In this document: positions 1 to 5,619 of the stretch, piece by piece
How the letters are laid out: every line of letters begins with the position of its first letter
Numbering within the stretch: position 1 is the stretch's first letter
Source of the DNA: Nitrososphaerota archaeon
GTDB lineage: Archaea; Thermoproteota; Nitrososphaeria; Nitrososphaerales; Nitrosopumilaceae
Assembly (NCBI GenBank): GCA_022573065.1
Contig: JACZUQ010000009.1
Span: forward strand, 17,221 to 23,762
DNA: 6,542 bases
Reading direction: 5' to 3'
Notes under the pieces: generated by a model
Database searches by the model: none
The model's input: only the letters and a program-made list of their open reading frames with translations
What the model was told of the DNA's origin: nothing
Made by a program: the position numbers and the translations under genes

Positions 1-306
1 ACTAAAATCTTTTGATTGTAAAATCTCTGCCACTATACCTTCAAAATCTCTCCAATTCAAGTGAGTGGAAATCTCTTCTATTGGGGTCCCATGTTCAACA
101 GCAAATAGAGCCGCTTTTAGTTTATCTCCTTGATTAAAATTAATGATTTCTCCTTCAAATGAACCAATTTTGTTTGCTATCAAAACATTGAGAATTTCCT
201 TTGCAGATATTTGATCGACTTCTGCAACTATGGCAAAATCAATTACTGAAATCCCTCCAGGAATTATTCCAGTAATTCCTTTTGTTAATGATTTTAGTTG
301 GAACAT
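1..306 (-). CDS. Conserved hypothetical protein, N-terminal 102 residues (partial; possible winged-helix plus restriction-endonuclease-like protein)
   Basis: An open frame runs on the minus strand from an ATG at 304-306 to the window edge with no stop, giving 102 residues and a missing C-terminus. The protein starts MFQLKSLTKGITGIIPGG. Residues about 20-80 read like a helix-turn-helix scaffold: alternating helices, then a short hairpin around GSFEGEIINF, then a second helical unit (KLKAALFAVEHGTPIEEIS). The segment HLNWRDFEGIVAEILQSKDF near residues 82-101 resembles the start of the first helix of Mrr/Hjc-like nuclease domains, where W-x-x-F-E-x-x-V is typical; that reading is inference, because the catalytic D/E-x-K part lies outside the window. 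The start fits a leaderless transcript from the symmetric TATA-like element at 329-341. It is divergent from the solute-binding protein gene. A DNA-binding regulator without nuclease activity is an alternative. Confidence 0.72.
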   Translation of the reverse strand, partial: MFQLKSLTKGITGIIPGGISVIDFAIVAEVDQISAKEILNVLIANKIGSFEGEIINFNQGDKLKAALFAVEHGTPIEEISTHLNWRDFEGIVAEILQSKDFS

Positions 307-328
307 ATTTTCATTTTAATTTTTTTCT

Positions 329-341
329 CTTAAATTTTAAG
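329..341. promoter_or_regulatory. Symmetric TATA-like element between divergent genes
   Basis: CTTAAATTTTAAG is a perfect 6-base-arm dyad around one central base at 335. The centre is 29 bases from the first base of the minus-strand ATG (306) and 31 bases from the plus-strand ATG (366). Archaeal TATA boxes centre about 26-27 bases before the transcription start, so one element could drive two leaderless transcripts in opposite directions. A second dyad, TGTTAACA (342-349), lies between it and the plus-strand start and could be an operator. The geometry is seen in the sequence; promoter function is inferred. Confidence 0.45.
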
Positions 342-365
342 TGTTAACATAACTCAAAATAATTT

Positions 366-2882
366 ATGATCTTGGAACCTTATATTACAGTCACGCAAAC
401 GCATGTAGTGAAACTATTACTTGTAATAATATTAAGTGCTATTAGTTTTCAAGTTGCTACTGCTGAACAAGGGACTTTTGTTGATGAAATACAGTTTATT
501 CAATACCTAGATGAGAACACAGCATTAGAAGAAGTTAGAAATGGAAACTTAGACATGTATTATTTTAGAATATCTTCTGATAGAATAGATAATGTAAAAT
601 CAAGAGAAGGACTACAAGTTTTTGAATCAACAGGAGGTTCTTACAGCATACTTGTAAATCCTGCAGAGTCTGAACAATTCAATCCTTTTTCAATTAAAGA
701 TGTTAGATTTGCTCTCAATTATCTTGTTGATAGAAAATTAATCGTAAATGAACTGATGGGTGGATATGGGACTACGATGATTTCAAATTATGGTCCATTT
801 GATCCAGATTATCTGTACATAGTTGATGCGCTAGAGTCATTTCATTTTAGATATAATCCATCTTTAGCAGAGGAGATGATTACAACGGCACTATCTGATG
901 TTGGTGCAAAAAAAATCAATGGAATGTGGACCTATGATGGTAAGGATATTGAATTAATAGCATTCATTAGAAGCGATGATCCTGTTAGAAAATCTATAGG
1001 AGAAATTTTATCATATGAGCTAGAAAGAATTGGTTTTAAAGTTACCAAAGACTTTGGTGATCTTAACAAAGCATTCGTTAACGTTTATGGTTCAAATCCT
1101 GCTGACATGAAATGGAGTTTTTACACCGAAGGTTGGGGAGGCCGTTCTGCTTTTGTAAAGTATGATCCGGTAGGCCTTGGGCAAATGTACTCACCATGGT
1201 TTTCAAATATGCCTGGATTCAACGAACCATCCTATTGGACATATCAAAACGAGTATTTAGATACAATTACCCAAAAAATCTATACGGGAAATTTCAGCTC
1301 CGCCGATGAAAGAATAGATCTGTTCAAAGAAGCTACAATTGAAGGTGTAAATGAATCAGTTAGAATTTTTCTTGCAAGTAAAATTGATCAATATGTAGTC
1401 AATGAAAAAATTGATGGAATTATTAACGACTTGGGTGCAGGAGTACCCACAAGATTTACTCCAATTAATGCAAGGACTGATTCTGACTCGCTTAAAATTG
1501 GTGTTAAACAAATCTATCAAGCTGCATGGAATCCAGTAATGGGAATTAGTGATATTTACAGTAGACAAATTTGGGACACTTTGTATGATCCTGGTGTTTT
1601 CAAACATCCATACACTGGGAATACTTTTCCAATAAGAACAGACTATGTTATTGAAACTGCAGGCTCTGATGGTAAATTAGATGTTCCTGATGATGCAATT
1701 ATTTGGGATCCTGTTTTGCAAAGCTGGCGAGAAGTTGATCCAAACACACAGGCTACAAGCAAAGTAACTTTTGATCTTACATTAAGCAAATGGCACAATG
1801 GCTCACTAATGGATATGAATGATGTATTGCATTCTCTTTATTTTACAATAGAGTGGGGATCAGAGCAACAAGAAGATGATAAAACATTTGACACTGAATT
1901 CACTCCACGTGCATCTCAAACAGTTAAAACATTAATTGGTGTTAGACCGCTTGATGAAAAAACTCTAGAAGTATATGTTGATTATTGGCATTTTGATGAA
2001 GCAGAAATTGCAGACTGGGCAAGTTTATGGAGCTCAGTTCCTTGGGAATTAATGACTGCAATGGAGCAATCTGTAATTGATGGTAAAGTTTCTTTCTCTC
2101 GTTCGGGGGCAGTTAGTAAAAGTGTGAATTGGCTTTCTTTGATAGTTCCAAATGACGCTGAAATTATAAAACAATATTTGATTGAATTCAAAGACTCAAA
2201 TCACGTTCCTCCAGCTTTAGATTATTTTGATTTAAGAAATAATTATTTTGATTCTAGATATGACGCATCAATAAAGTGGATTGAAGAGTATAATCATGCA
2301 GTAATTAGTAATGGCCCATTTTATCTACAAAGTTATTCTCCTGAATCTAGGACAATAACCATTAGAGCATTTGCAGATGAAAGCTATCCATTTGAGGCAG
2401 GGCACTGGAAAGAATTTGAGAATGTAAAATTTCCAAAAATCATTCAAGTAGATATTCCTGATGTAATAAAGCAAGCAACCATTCTAAGTGTTCCAATTAT
2501 CACCAAGGATGCATCAAAGATTGACTATTTTTTTACAAACAATAAAGGAGAATCTGTTGCTTCTGGTACCCAAATGCTTGATTCAGAAAGGACGATTTTG
2601 ACACTAACTCAGGAACAAACTGATAAATTCGGAATTGGGGCAAATGATTTGAAGGTTTTTGCAGTATCTGAATCAGTTCTAAGACCTGATATCTATAGTG
2701 TAAGTTTCCTTGTCACAAAAGATTCTGCTGAATTACCAGAAATATCGCTTTCAGATATTCAATCCGTTGAAGATGATAATGATTTTCCATCCATAGCTGC
2801 AATTGTTATAGGAATAATTATTGTTGGTTCGATTTTATATTTAAGACGTTCAAGGAAAAAATCTCAAATCATTAGAAATTAA
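366..2882 (+). CDS. Family 5 (peptide/nickel-type) extracellular solute-binding protein of an ABC transporter, C-terminally membrane-anchored, lobes in permuted order
   Basis: An 838-residue surface protein expected to capture peptides or similar solutes for an ABC importer. A hydrophobic signal peptide (about residues 16-30, ending ATA before EQG) is followed by the half that normally comes second in the SBP_bac_5 family: ALEEVRNGNLDMYYF (53-67), VRFALNYLVDRKLIV (113-127), an R-x-x-DPVRKSIGEIL block (202-214), IGFKV (222-226) and a helix ending around 335. The half that normally comes first follows: WNPVMGISDIYSRQIWDTLYDP (388-409), SKWHNGSLMDMNDVLHSLYF (474-493) and SNGPFYLQSYSP (648-659). 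Residues about 696-786 look like a beta-sandwich; 808-826 is a transmembrane helix followed by RRSRKK, so the protein is exported and anchored with its C-terminus inside. No permease or ATPase gene is in the window, so the substrate is unknown. GTG at 408 would give a shorter signal peptide, but ATG at 366 suits the TATA spacing. The stop abuts the convergent methyltransferase gene. Confidence 0.92.
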   Translation: MILEPYITVTQTHVVKLLLVIILSAISFQVATAEQGTFVDEIQFIQYLDENTALEEVRNGNLDMYYFRISSDRIDNVKSREGLQVFESTGGSYSILVNPAESEQFNPFSIKDVRFALNYLVDRKLIVNELMGGYGTTMISNYGPFDPDYLYIVDALESFHFRYNPSLAEEMITTALSDVGAKKINGMWTYDGKDIELIAFIRSDDPVRKSIGEILSYELERIGFKVTKDFGDLNKAFVNVYGSNPADMKWSFYTEGWGGRSAFVKYDPVGLGQMYSPWFSNMPGFNEPSYWTYQNEYLDTITQKIYTGNFSSADERIDLFKEATIEGVNESVRIFLASKIDQYVVNEKIDGIINDLGAGVPTRFTPINARTDSDSLKIGVKQIYQAAWNPVMGISDIYSRQIWDTLYDPGVFKHPYTGNTFPIRTDYVIETAGSDGKLDVPDDAIIWDPVLQSWREVDPNTQATSKVTFDLTLSKWHNGSLMDMNDVLHSLYFTIEWGSEQQEDDKTFDTEFTPRASQTVKTLIGVRPLDEKTLEVYVDYWHFDEAEIADWASLWSSVPWELMTAMEQSVIDGKVSFSRSGAVSKSVNWLSLIVPNDAEIIKQYLIEFKDSNHVPPALDYFDLRNNYFDSRYDASIKWIEEYNHAVISNGPFYLQSYSPESRTITIRAFADESYPFEAGHWKEFENVKFPKIIQVDIPDVIKQATILSVPIITKDASKIDYFFTNNKGESVASGTQMLDSERTILTLTQEQTDKFGIGANDLKVFAVSESVLRPDIYSVSFLVTKDSAELPEISLSDIQSVEDDNDFPSIAAIVIGIIIVGSILYLRRSRKKSQIIRN
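2221..2253 (+). repeat. Short in-frame direct repeat inside the solute-binding protein gene
   Basis: ATTATTTTGATT occurs at 2221-2232 and again at 2242-2253, a 21-base (7-codon) period. It encodes the tandem motif DYFDLRN / NYFDSRY at residues 619-632. It looks like a small in-frame tandem duplication that has diverged, in a likely surface loop before the conserved SNGPFYL block. It is short and in AT-rich DNA, so chance is possible. Confidence 0.35.
2856..2861 (-). terminator. Possible oligo-T terminator for the methyltransferase gene
   Basis: Read on the minus strand, a run of six T lies about 22 bases past the methyltransferase stop codon, inside the 3' end of the convergent solute-binding protein gene (its RKK codons). 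Archaeal polymerase can terminate at T-rich tracts without a hairpin, and no hairpin is visible here. Weak evidence. Confidence 0.25.
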
Positions 2883-3503
2883 TTATTTTTTTCCAATAAT
2901 GAACAAAGTACCAAATTCACGTTTCCATTTTTTACGATTACTATGATCTCTGACTTGTCTTGTTTTTGTTTCAAATCCTATTTCTTCAAACATTTTTTTC
3001 CATTGTTTTTTTGATCGTAAATCAAGAGGAATATTCAGCATCTTTGACCATTGTATAGTTGCTTTGTTGTCACTATAGAAATCCGTTCCACAAAAAAACT
3101 GTCCTCCAGGTTTGAGTATCTTGTAGATTTTTTTTAAAGCAGATTCCATCGGTGTTGAATAATACAAGGACTCCATAGAAAAAATATAATCAAATTTACC
3201 ATTAAATTTCCATGACAAAATATCTGTTCTAAGATAATTTTCCTTTGAAGACTTTTTTTTAGACTTTGCTTTTGTAATCATGTTTTGACTTTTGTCTATT
3301 CCTACTGCTTTTTTACAATTTTGTATTTGAGAAATTTTCCGTACTACCCATCCATTTCCACATCCTACATCAAGAAAAGAAAATGGTTTTTCAAATCGTA
3401 TAGAATTTAATAATTTGAGAACCGTCTTTGAATGTTCTTTTTCCATTAACTCAGATCTTCCAATTTTAGCCCATTCATCAAATGTTTTTCTAACCTTATC
3501 CAT
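2883..3503 (-). CDS. Class I SAM-dependent methyltransferase
   Basis: Soluble 206-residue protein expected to transfer a methyl group from S-adenosylmethionine; the substrate cannot be read from the sequence. The Rossmann-type signature is clear: motif I FLDVGCGNGW (43-52) binds SAM, the acidic end of strand 2 is GIDKS (D70), FDYIFSMESLYY (104-115) is the post-II/motif IV strand, and LKPGG (130-134) is the usual loop after helix D. The N-terminal TFDEWAKIGRSELMEKEH helix and the lysine-rich C-terminus (pI clearly basic) are less common and might contact nucleic acid or an acidic partner, but small-molecule or lipid substrates are equally possible. I prefer ATG at 3501-3503; an in-frame TTG at 3516-3518 would add five residues (initiator, VIDQ) that do not look conserved. 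Its stop touches the stop of the convergent upstream gene with no base between them. Confidence 0.88.
   Translation of the reverse strand: MDKVRKTFDEWAKIGRSELMEKEHSKTVLKLLNSIRFEKPFSFLDVGCGNGWVVRKISQIQNCKKAVGIDKSQNMITKAKSKKKSSKENYLRTDILSWKFNGKFDYIFSMESLYYSTPMESALKKIYKILKPGGQFFCGTDFYSDNKATIQWSKMLNIPLDLRSKKQWKKMFEEIGFETKTRQVRDHSNRKKWKREFGTLFIIGKK
2886..2892 (+). terminator. Possible oligo-T terminator for the solute-binding protein gene
   Basis: Seven consecutive T begin three bases after the TAA at 2880-2882. They are the complement of the two terminal lysine codons of the convergent methyltransferase gene. Archaeal intrinsic termination uses such T tracts, so this could end the plus-strand transcript with no intergenic DNA. 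Function is inferred. Confidence 0.35.
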
Positions 3504-3541
3504 TTGATCTATGACCAATTTTTTTCAATTTCAATGTTGAG

Positions 3542-3548
3542 TTAATTA
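3542..3548 (+). promoter_or_regulatory. Possible TATA-like box for the zinc-ribbon gene
   Basis: TTAATTA lies 30-36 bases before an ATG at 3578 in the 74-base gap between divergent genes. The spacing fits a leaderless transcript starting at or near 3578, which favours 3578 rather than the TTG at 3618 as the original start of the zinc-ribbon gene. The motif is short and AT-rich, so the call is weak. Confidence 0.25.
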
Positions 3549-3577
3549 GTAGAAATCGTTCATACAAATTCTACTCA

Positions 3578-3628
3578 ATGCTTAAATTCAAACTTCGTAA
3601 AGCAAAACCGAAAAGCATTGCCAGATGA
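3578..3628 (+). other. Short basic ORF that appears to be the detached 5' end of the zinc-ribbon gene
   Basis: An ATG at 3578 opens a 16-residue frame, MLKFKLRKAKPKSIAR, ending at TGA 3626-3628, which overlaps the zinc-ribbon frame out of phase. Dropping one A from the AAAA run at 3611-3614 changes PKSIAR-stop into PKALPDESC and joins it to the zinc-ribbon protein, giving a continuous 85-residue product with a normal ATG start and a basic N-terminus. This suggests a one-base insertion in the genome, an assembly or sequencing error, or a programmed shift. As an independent peptide it is unconvincing. Confidence 0.4.
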
Positions 3629-3836
3629 ATCATGCCGAAATTGTGGTGGAAGTTTGACTAATTGTAGTCTATGTGCTCAATGTAAAGAGGTAATTGGAAT
3701 GATTTGTGTTTCTTGTGGAACTAGGGCCTTGGAGCGATTTCATGATTCGTGCTTGTATATGGTAGAAGATTTTCAGACAAAATCTAGTCTTATTCAAAAT
3801 GTAGAATTTTCTACAGAAATAATCTCTATCACTTAG
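3618..3836 (+). CDS. Small zinc-ribbon protein with three CxxC pairs (start uncertain)
   Basis: A 72-residue protein in the longest in-frame reading from a TTG. Three metal-binding pairs are visible: CRNC (C6, C9), CAQC (C19, C22) and CVSC (C30, C33), with C16 and a later H42/C45 as further possible ligands. One classic zinc ribbon plus a partial second site is likely. The C-terminal 25 residues are polar and show no motif. It probably acts as a small adaptor in protein-protein or nucleic acid contacts; no specific role can be read. There is no in-frame ATG upstream before the stop at 3543-3545, so the gene either starts at TTG or has lost its 5' end through a one-base shift (see the ORF at 3578). 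Its 3' end overlaps the convergent flavoprotein gene by 8 bases. Confidence 0.7.
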   Translation: MPDESCRNCGGSLTNCSLCAQCKEVIGMICVSCGTRALERFHDSCLYMVEDFQTKSSLIQNVEFSTEIISIT

Positions 3837-5043
3837 AACCTTTTACCATATTGAACAGCTGCCTTACTGCCAATTTTGGATGATGTGCTGCAAGCTTTAC
3901 CATATTTGATAACCCAAAGTCTGCTTTGATAAAATCAATAAACTCATCTGCGTTTAATTCTCCAATAATTTCTAATTCTTTATCCCATTCTTCGTCTGAC
4001 AAACTAATCCATCTGTTTTGAACTTTTAATGCAGACTTTATTTTTGATTGAATATCTTTTTTCCAATTTTCCTCATATTTGATTAACGATTTTTCTGACG
4101 TATCACCTGATTTTATTGCATTTGCAGAAACTTCTCCTGCCACTCTTCCAAACTTGATCGCATATCTTATTCCTTCTAAGACAAGTGGGTTAGCCTGTCC
4201 TGCAGAATCTCCTACAAGTATTAAATTATCATAAACTGTTTTTCGAGTCAAGCCATCATTAGGAATTAATCCATAATGAAATTCAATTGGAGTAATTTTT
4301 CCCAAATTTTTAATTGGCCCTACCCTTGCATCCATTAATTCTTTTAGTCTTTCAGTAGGATCAACTGATGATTCTGGTTTCCCGACTCCAACTCCAATAC
4401 GTACAATGTTTTTTCCAACAGGAAAAATCCACGCATATCCTGCTGGTGAATATTTTTGGCCTACCATTAACCACCATGTATCTGAATCTACATGTTCAAC
4501 ATATGCTTCACACTCTGCACCAGCTCCAAACCTTTCCCATTGGGTAGCAACTCCTAAGGATTTTGCGACGACTGATTGAAAACCACTTGCATCAATTACT
4601 ATTTTTGAATTAAAAATATAATCTTCTTCTGAGGATGCTTTGACTCCTGAAATTTTTCCTTCTTTGTTTTTTATAATATCTGTTACATTAGTATTAACAA
4701 AAATATCTGCGCCCTCTTTTTCAGCCTGCTTTGCAAGCCATTGATACGTTTTTCTTACATCTAATACCACTGCTCTAGGTTCTGAATCACTAATTGTTAC
4801 ATGATTATTAGGAGAACAAAACGTATAATTTTTTATTTCATTATAGAATTCTCTTGGAATTCCAAATTTTTTTACATCTTTTATCCATGTGACTCCGCTA
4901 GTCCTAACCGTTTGAGCAATTTTTTCTTCTTTTTCTAAAAGTGCAACCCTAGCACCATTTTTTGCAGCAGTATATGCAGCAGATGTTCCTGCAGGCCCTC
5001 CCCCCACAATGACTAAATCATAATCTTTTTTTTCCCCTGTCAT
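3829..5043 (-). CDS. Geranylgeranyl-reductase-family FAD-dependent oxidoreductase
   Basis: A 404-residue flavoprotein of the geranylgeranyl reductase group, whose archaeal members saturate the isoprenoid chains of membrane lipids or related prenyl compounds at the membrane surface. The N-terminal FAD fold is clear: VIVGGGPAG (11-19) is the dinucleotide motif, with acidic E37 at the end of strand 2. LDVRKTYQWLAKQA (94-107) is the second helix contacting FAD, VIDASGFQS (149-157) and LVGDSAGQANPLVLEGI (277-293) are the later FAD motifs, and GYAWIFPVG (202-210) matches the family's Y-x-W-x-F-P substrate-pocket motif. The segment after strand 2 reads TVRTSGVTW, without the cysteine (C-G-G type) found in several characterised reductases, so the substrate may differ. 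Length is normal. ATG at 5041-5043 is chosen over GTG at 5047-5049. It lies 39 bases after the C2HC zinc-finger gene on the same strand and may be co-transcribed with it. A related prenyl/carotenoid oxidoreductase is the alternative. Confidence 0.85.
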   Translation of the reverse strand: MTGEKKDYDLVIVGGGPAGTSAAYTAAKNGARVALLEKEEKIAQTVRTSGVTWIKDVKKFGIPREFYNEIKNYTFCSPNNHVTISDSEPRAVVLDVRKTYQWLAKQAEKEGADIFVNTNVTDIIKNKEGKISGVKASSEEDYIFNSKIVIDASGFQSVVAKSLGVATQWERFGAGAECEAYVEHVDSDTWWLMVGQKYSPAGYAWIFPVGKNIVRIGVGVGKPESSVDPTERLKELMDARVGPIKNLGKITPIEFHYGLIPNDGLTRKTVYDNLILVGDSAGQANPLVLEGIRYAIKFGRVAGEVSANAIKSGDTSEKSLIKYEENWKKDIQSKIKSALKVQNRWISLSDEEWDKELEIIGELNADEFIDFIKADFGLSNMVKLAAHHPKLAVRQLFNMVKGSK

Positions 5044-5082
5044 TCTCACGCATCTGGTTTTAATAACAAAAATCTAAAGTAA

Positions 5083-5292
5083 TTATCTCTTAAGGACAGG
5101 CTTGCCTTCATTATCTGTATTTCTTTCAGAATCCATTGATGATTGCTCAGCGTTTTCCCTGTGCATATAACTCTCTATAGATCCCTCCTTTTTAAGGCAG
5201 AATTTCTTATGTACTGATTCTTCAATCTTTAATGTATCTTCATTTTCATGGAACATACGTTTTCCACAATCTTGACATATTATTTCAGGCAT
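5083..5292 (-). CDS. Small C2HC zinc-finger protein
   Basis: A 69-residue protein from an ATG at 5290-5292. The N-terminus carries a likely single zinc site, C6-x2-C9 (CQDC) followed by H28 and C32 (HKKFC), a C2HC spacing usual for small zinc fingers. The remaining half is very polar (ESYMHRENAEQSSMDSERNTDNEG) and likely disordered, so the protein is probably a small binding adaptor; no function is assigned. An AT-rich TATA-like stretch at 5311-5321 sits about 24 bases upstream, compatible with leaderless expression. The flavoprotein gene follows 39 bases downstream, making a two-gene operon possible. Confidence 0.75.
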   Translation of the reverse strand: MPEIICQDCGKRMFHENEDTLKIEESVHKKFCLKKEGSIESYMHRENAEQSSMDSERNTDNEGKPVLKR

Positions 5293-5310
5293 ATTCTTTT
5301 GATGTAAATC

Positions 5311-5321
5311 AAATGTATTTT
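5311..5321 (-). promoter_or_regulatory. Possible TATA-like box for the C2HC zinc-finger gene
   Basis: On the minus strand this reads AAAATACATTT, centred about 24 bases before the ATG at 5292, consistent with a leaderless archaeal transcript. No ribosome-binding site precedes the ATG, which agrees with leaderless initiation. The motif is weak in such AT-rich DNA. Confidence 0.3.
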
Positions 5322-5362
5322 AGATTTTGCTTTTCAATTTTCCTAAATCACTTTAGTTAAAA

Positions 5363-5423
5363 GAAAGTAATATCTCATCGGTGTATAGGTTTAGGGGCAT
5401 ATACAAATTAGAGATATACTTTC
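5363..5423 (+). repeat. 61-base imperfect inverted repeat; possible structured RNA
   Basis: The outer arms GAAAGTA (5363-5369) plus TATCTC (5371-5376) pair without mismatch with GAGATATACTTTC (5411-5423), leaving a single bulged A at 5370: 13 base pairs. After a 4/6 internal loop, GTGTAT (5381-5386) pairs with ATATAC (5399-5404), using one G-U pair that only forms if the plus strand is transcribed. The 12-base apical loop is purine-rich with GGGG at 5394-5397. No T tract follows directly, so it is not a simple terminator. It could be a small RNA, a processed leader of the downstream plus-strand genes, or a remnant of a miniature element. Structure is seen; function is unknown. Confidence 0.5.
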
Positions 5424-5535
5424 CTAATTTATTTTGGTTCCTATTGCTTATTTAGATTTCCATCAAATCATAACTTTCTCACAGCTATATCTCTTAAGTA
5501 ACAATTTTTTGTTCGTGTGAAGGGGATTTACCTTT

Positions 5536-5568
5536 TTTATTGATAATCAATAAACTCATCAGCTGATG
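5536..5568. promoter_or_regulatory. Pair of adjacent perfect palindromes, candidate operators
   Basis: TTTATTGATAATCAATAAA (5536-5554) has perfect 9-base arms around one base. Two bases later comes CATCAGCTGATG (5557-5568), a perfect 12-base palindrome. Their centres are about 17.5 bases apart, and both lie 70-105 bases before the plus-strand ATG at 5640, a position suited to dimeric regulators acting on that promoter. A 10-base palindrome, CTAATATTAG, follows at 5577-5586. No regulator family is assigned. Short AT palindromes occur by chance, but the mixed-sequence 12-mer is less easily explained that way. Confidence 0.4.
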
Positions 5569-5607
5569 TTTTGTTCCTAATATTAGAAATCCATTACTCT
5601 ATAACCC

Positions 5608-5619
5608 GTATTCTAATAC
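5608..5619 (+). promoter_or_regulatory. Probable TATA region for the membrane-protein/DUF99 gene pair
   Basis: GTATT-CT-AATAC is a perfect 5-base-arm dyad centred about 26 bases before the ATG at 5640, the expected TATA position for leaderless transcription. No ribosome-binding site precedes 5640. The symmetry means a dimeric repressor site overlapping the TATA box is also possible. Confidence 0.35.

Noticed and set aside
1356..1607. Minus-strand 83-codon open frame inside the solute-binding protein gene
   Set aside because: Antisense to a strongly conserved coding region, with no promoter and an implausible composition (many S, N, I, C).
1982..2191. Minus-strand 69-codon open frame inside the solute-binding protein gene
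   Set aside because: Antisense shadow of well-supported coding sequence; no motif, promoter or ribosome-binding site.
3504..3518. Upstream TTG start for the methyltransferase
   Set aside because: An ATG five codons later is a better start, and the extra residues show no helix or motif continuity.
5381..5455. 24-codon frame from GTG in the intergenic region
   Set aside because: It lies across the hairpin arm, starts at GTG without a promoter at the right distance, and has no protein-like feature beyond a short hydrophobic end.
5084..5498. 11-base direct repeat TATCTCTTAAG at 5084-5094 and 5488-5498
   Set aside because: One copy is the 3' end of a coding gene, flanks do not match, and it is not linked to any element; likely chance in AT-rich DNA.
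5536..5554. Resemblance of the palindrome to a Fur-type box (GATAATC core)
   Set aside because: Only the central seven bases agree, and AT-rich dyads match that consensus easily; no neighbouring metal-related gene supports it.
5556..5570. C/D box small RNA candidate (CTGATGA-like on the minus strand)
   Set aside because: The box C match has the wrong first base and no properly spaced box D, D' or C' is present.
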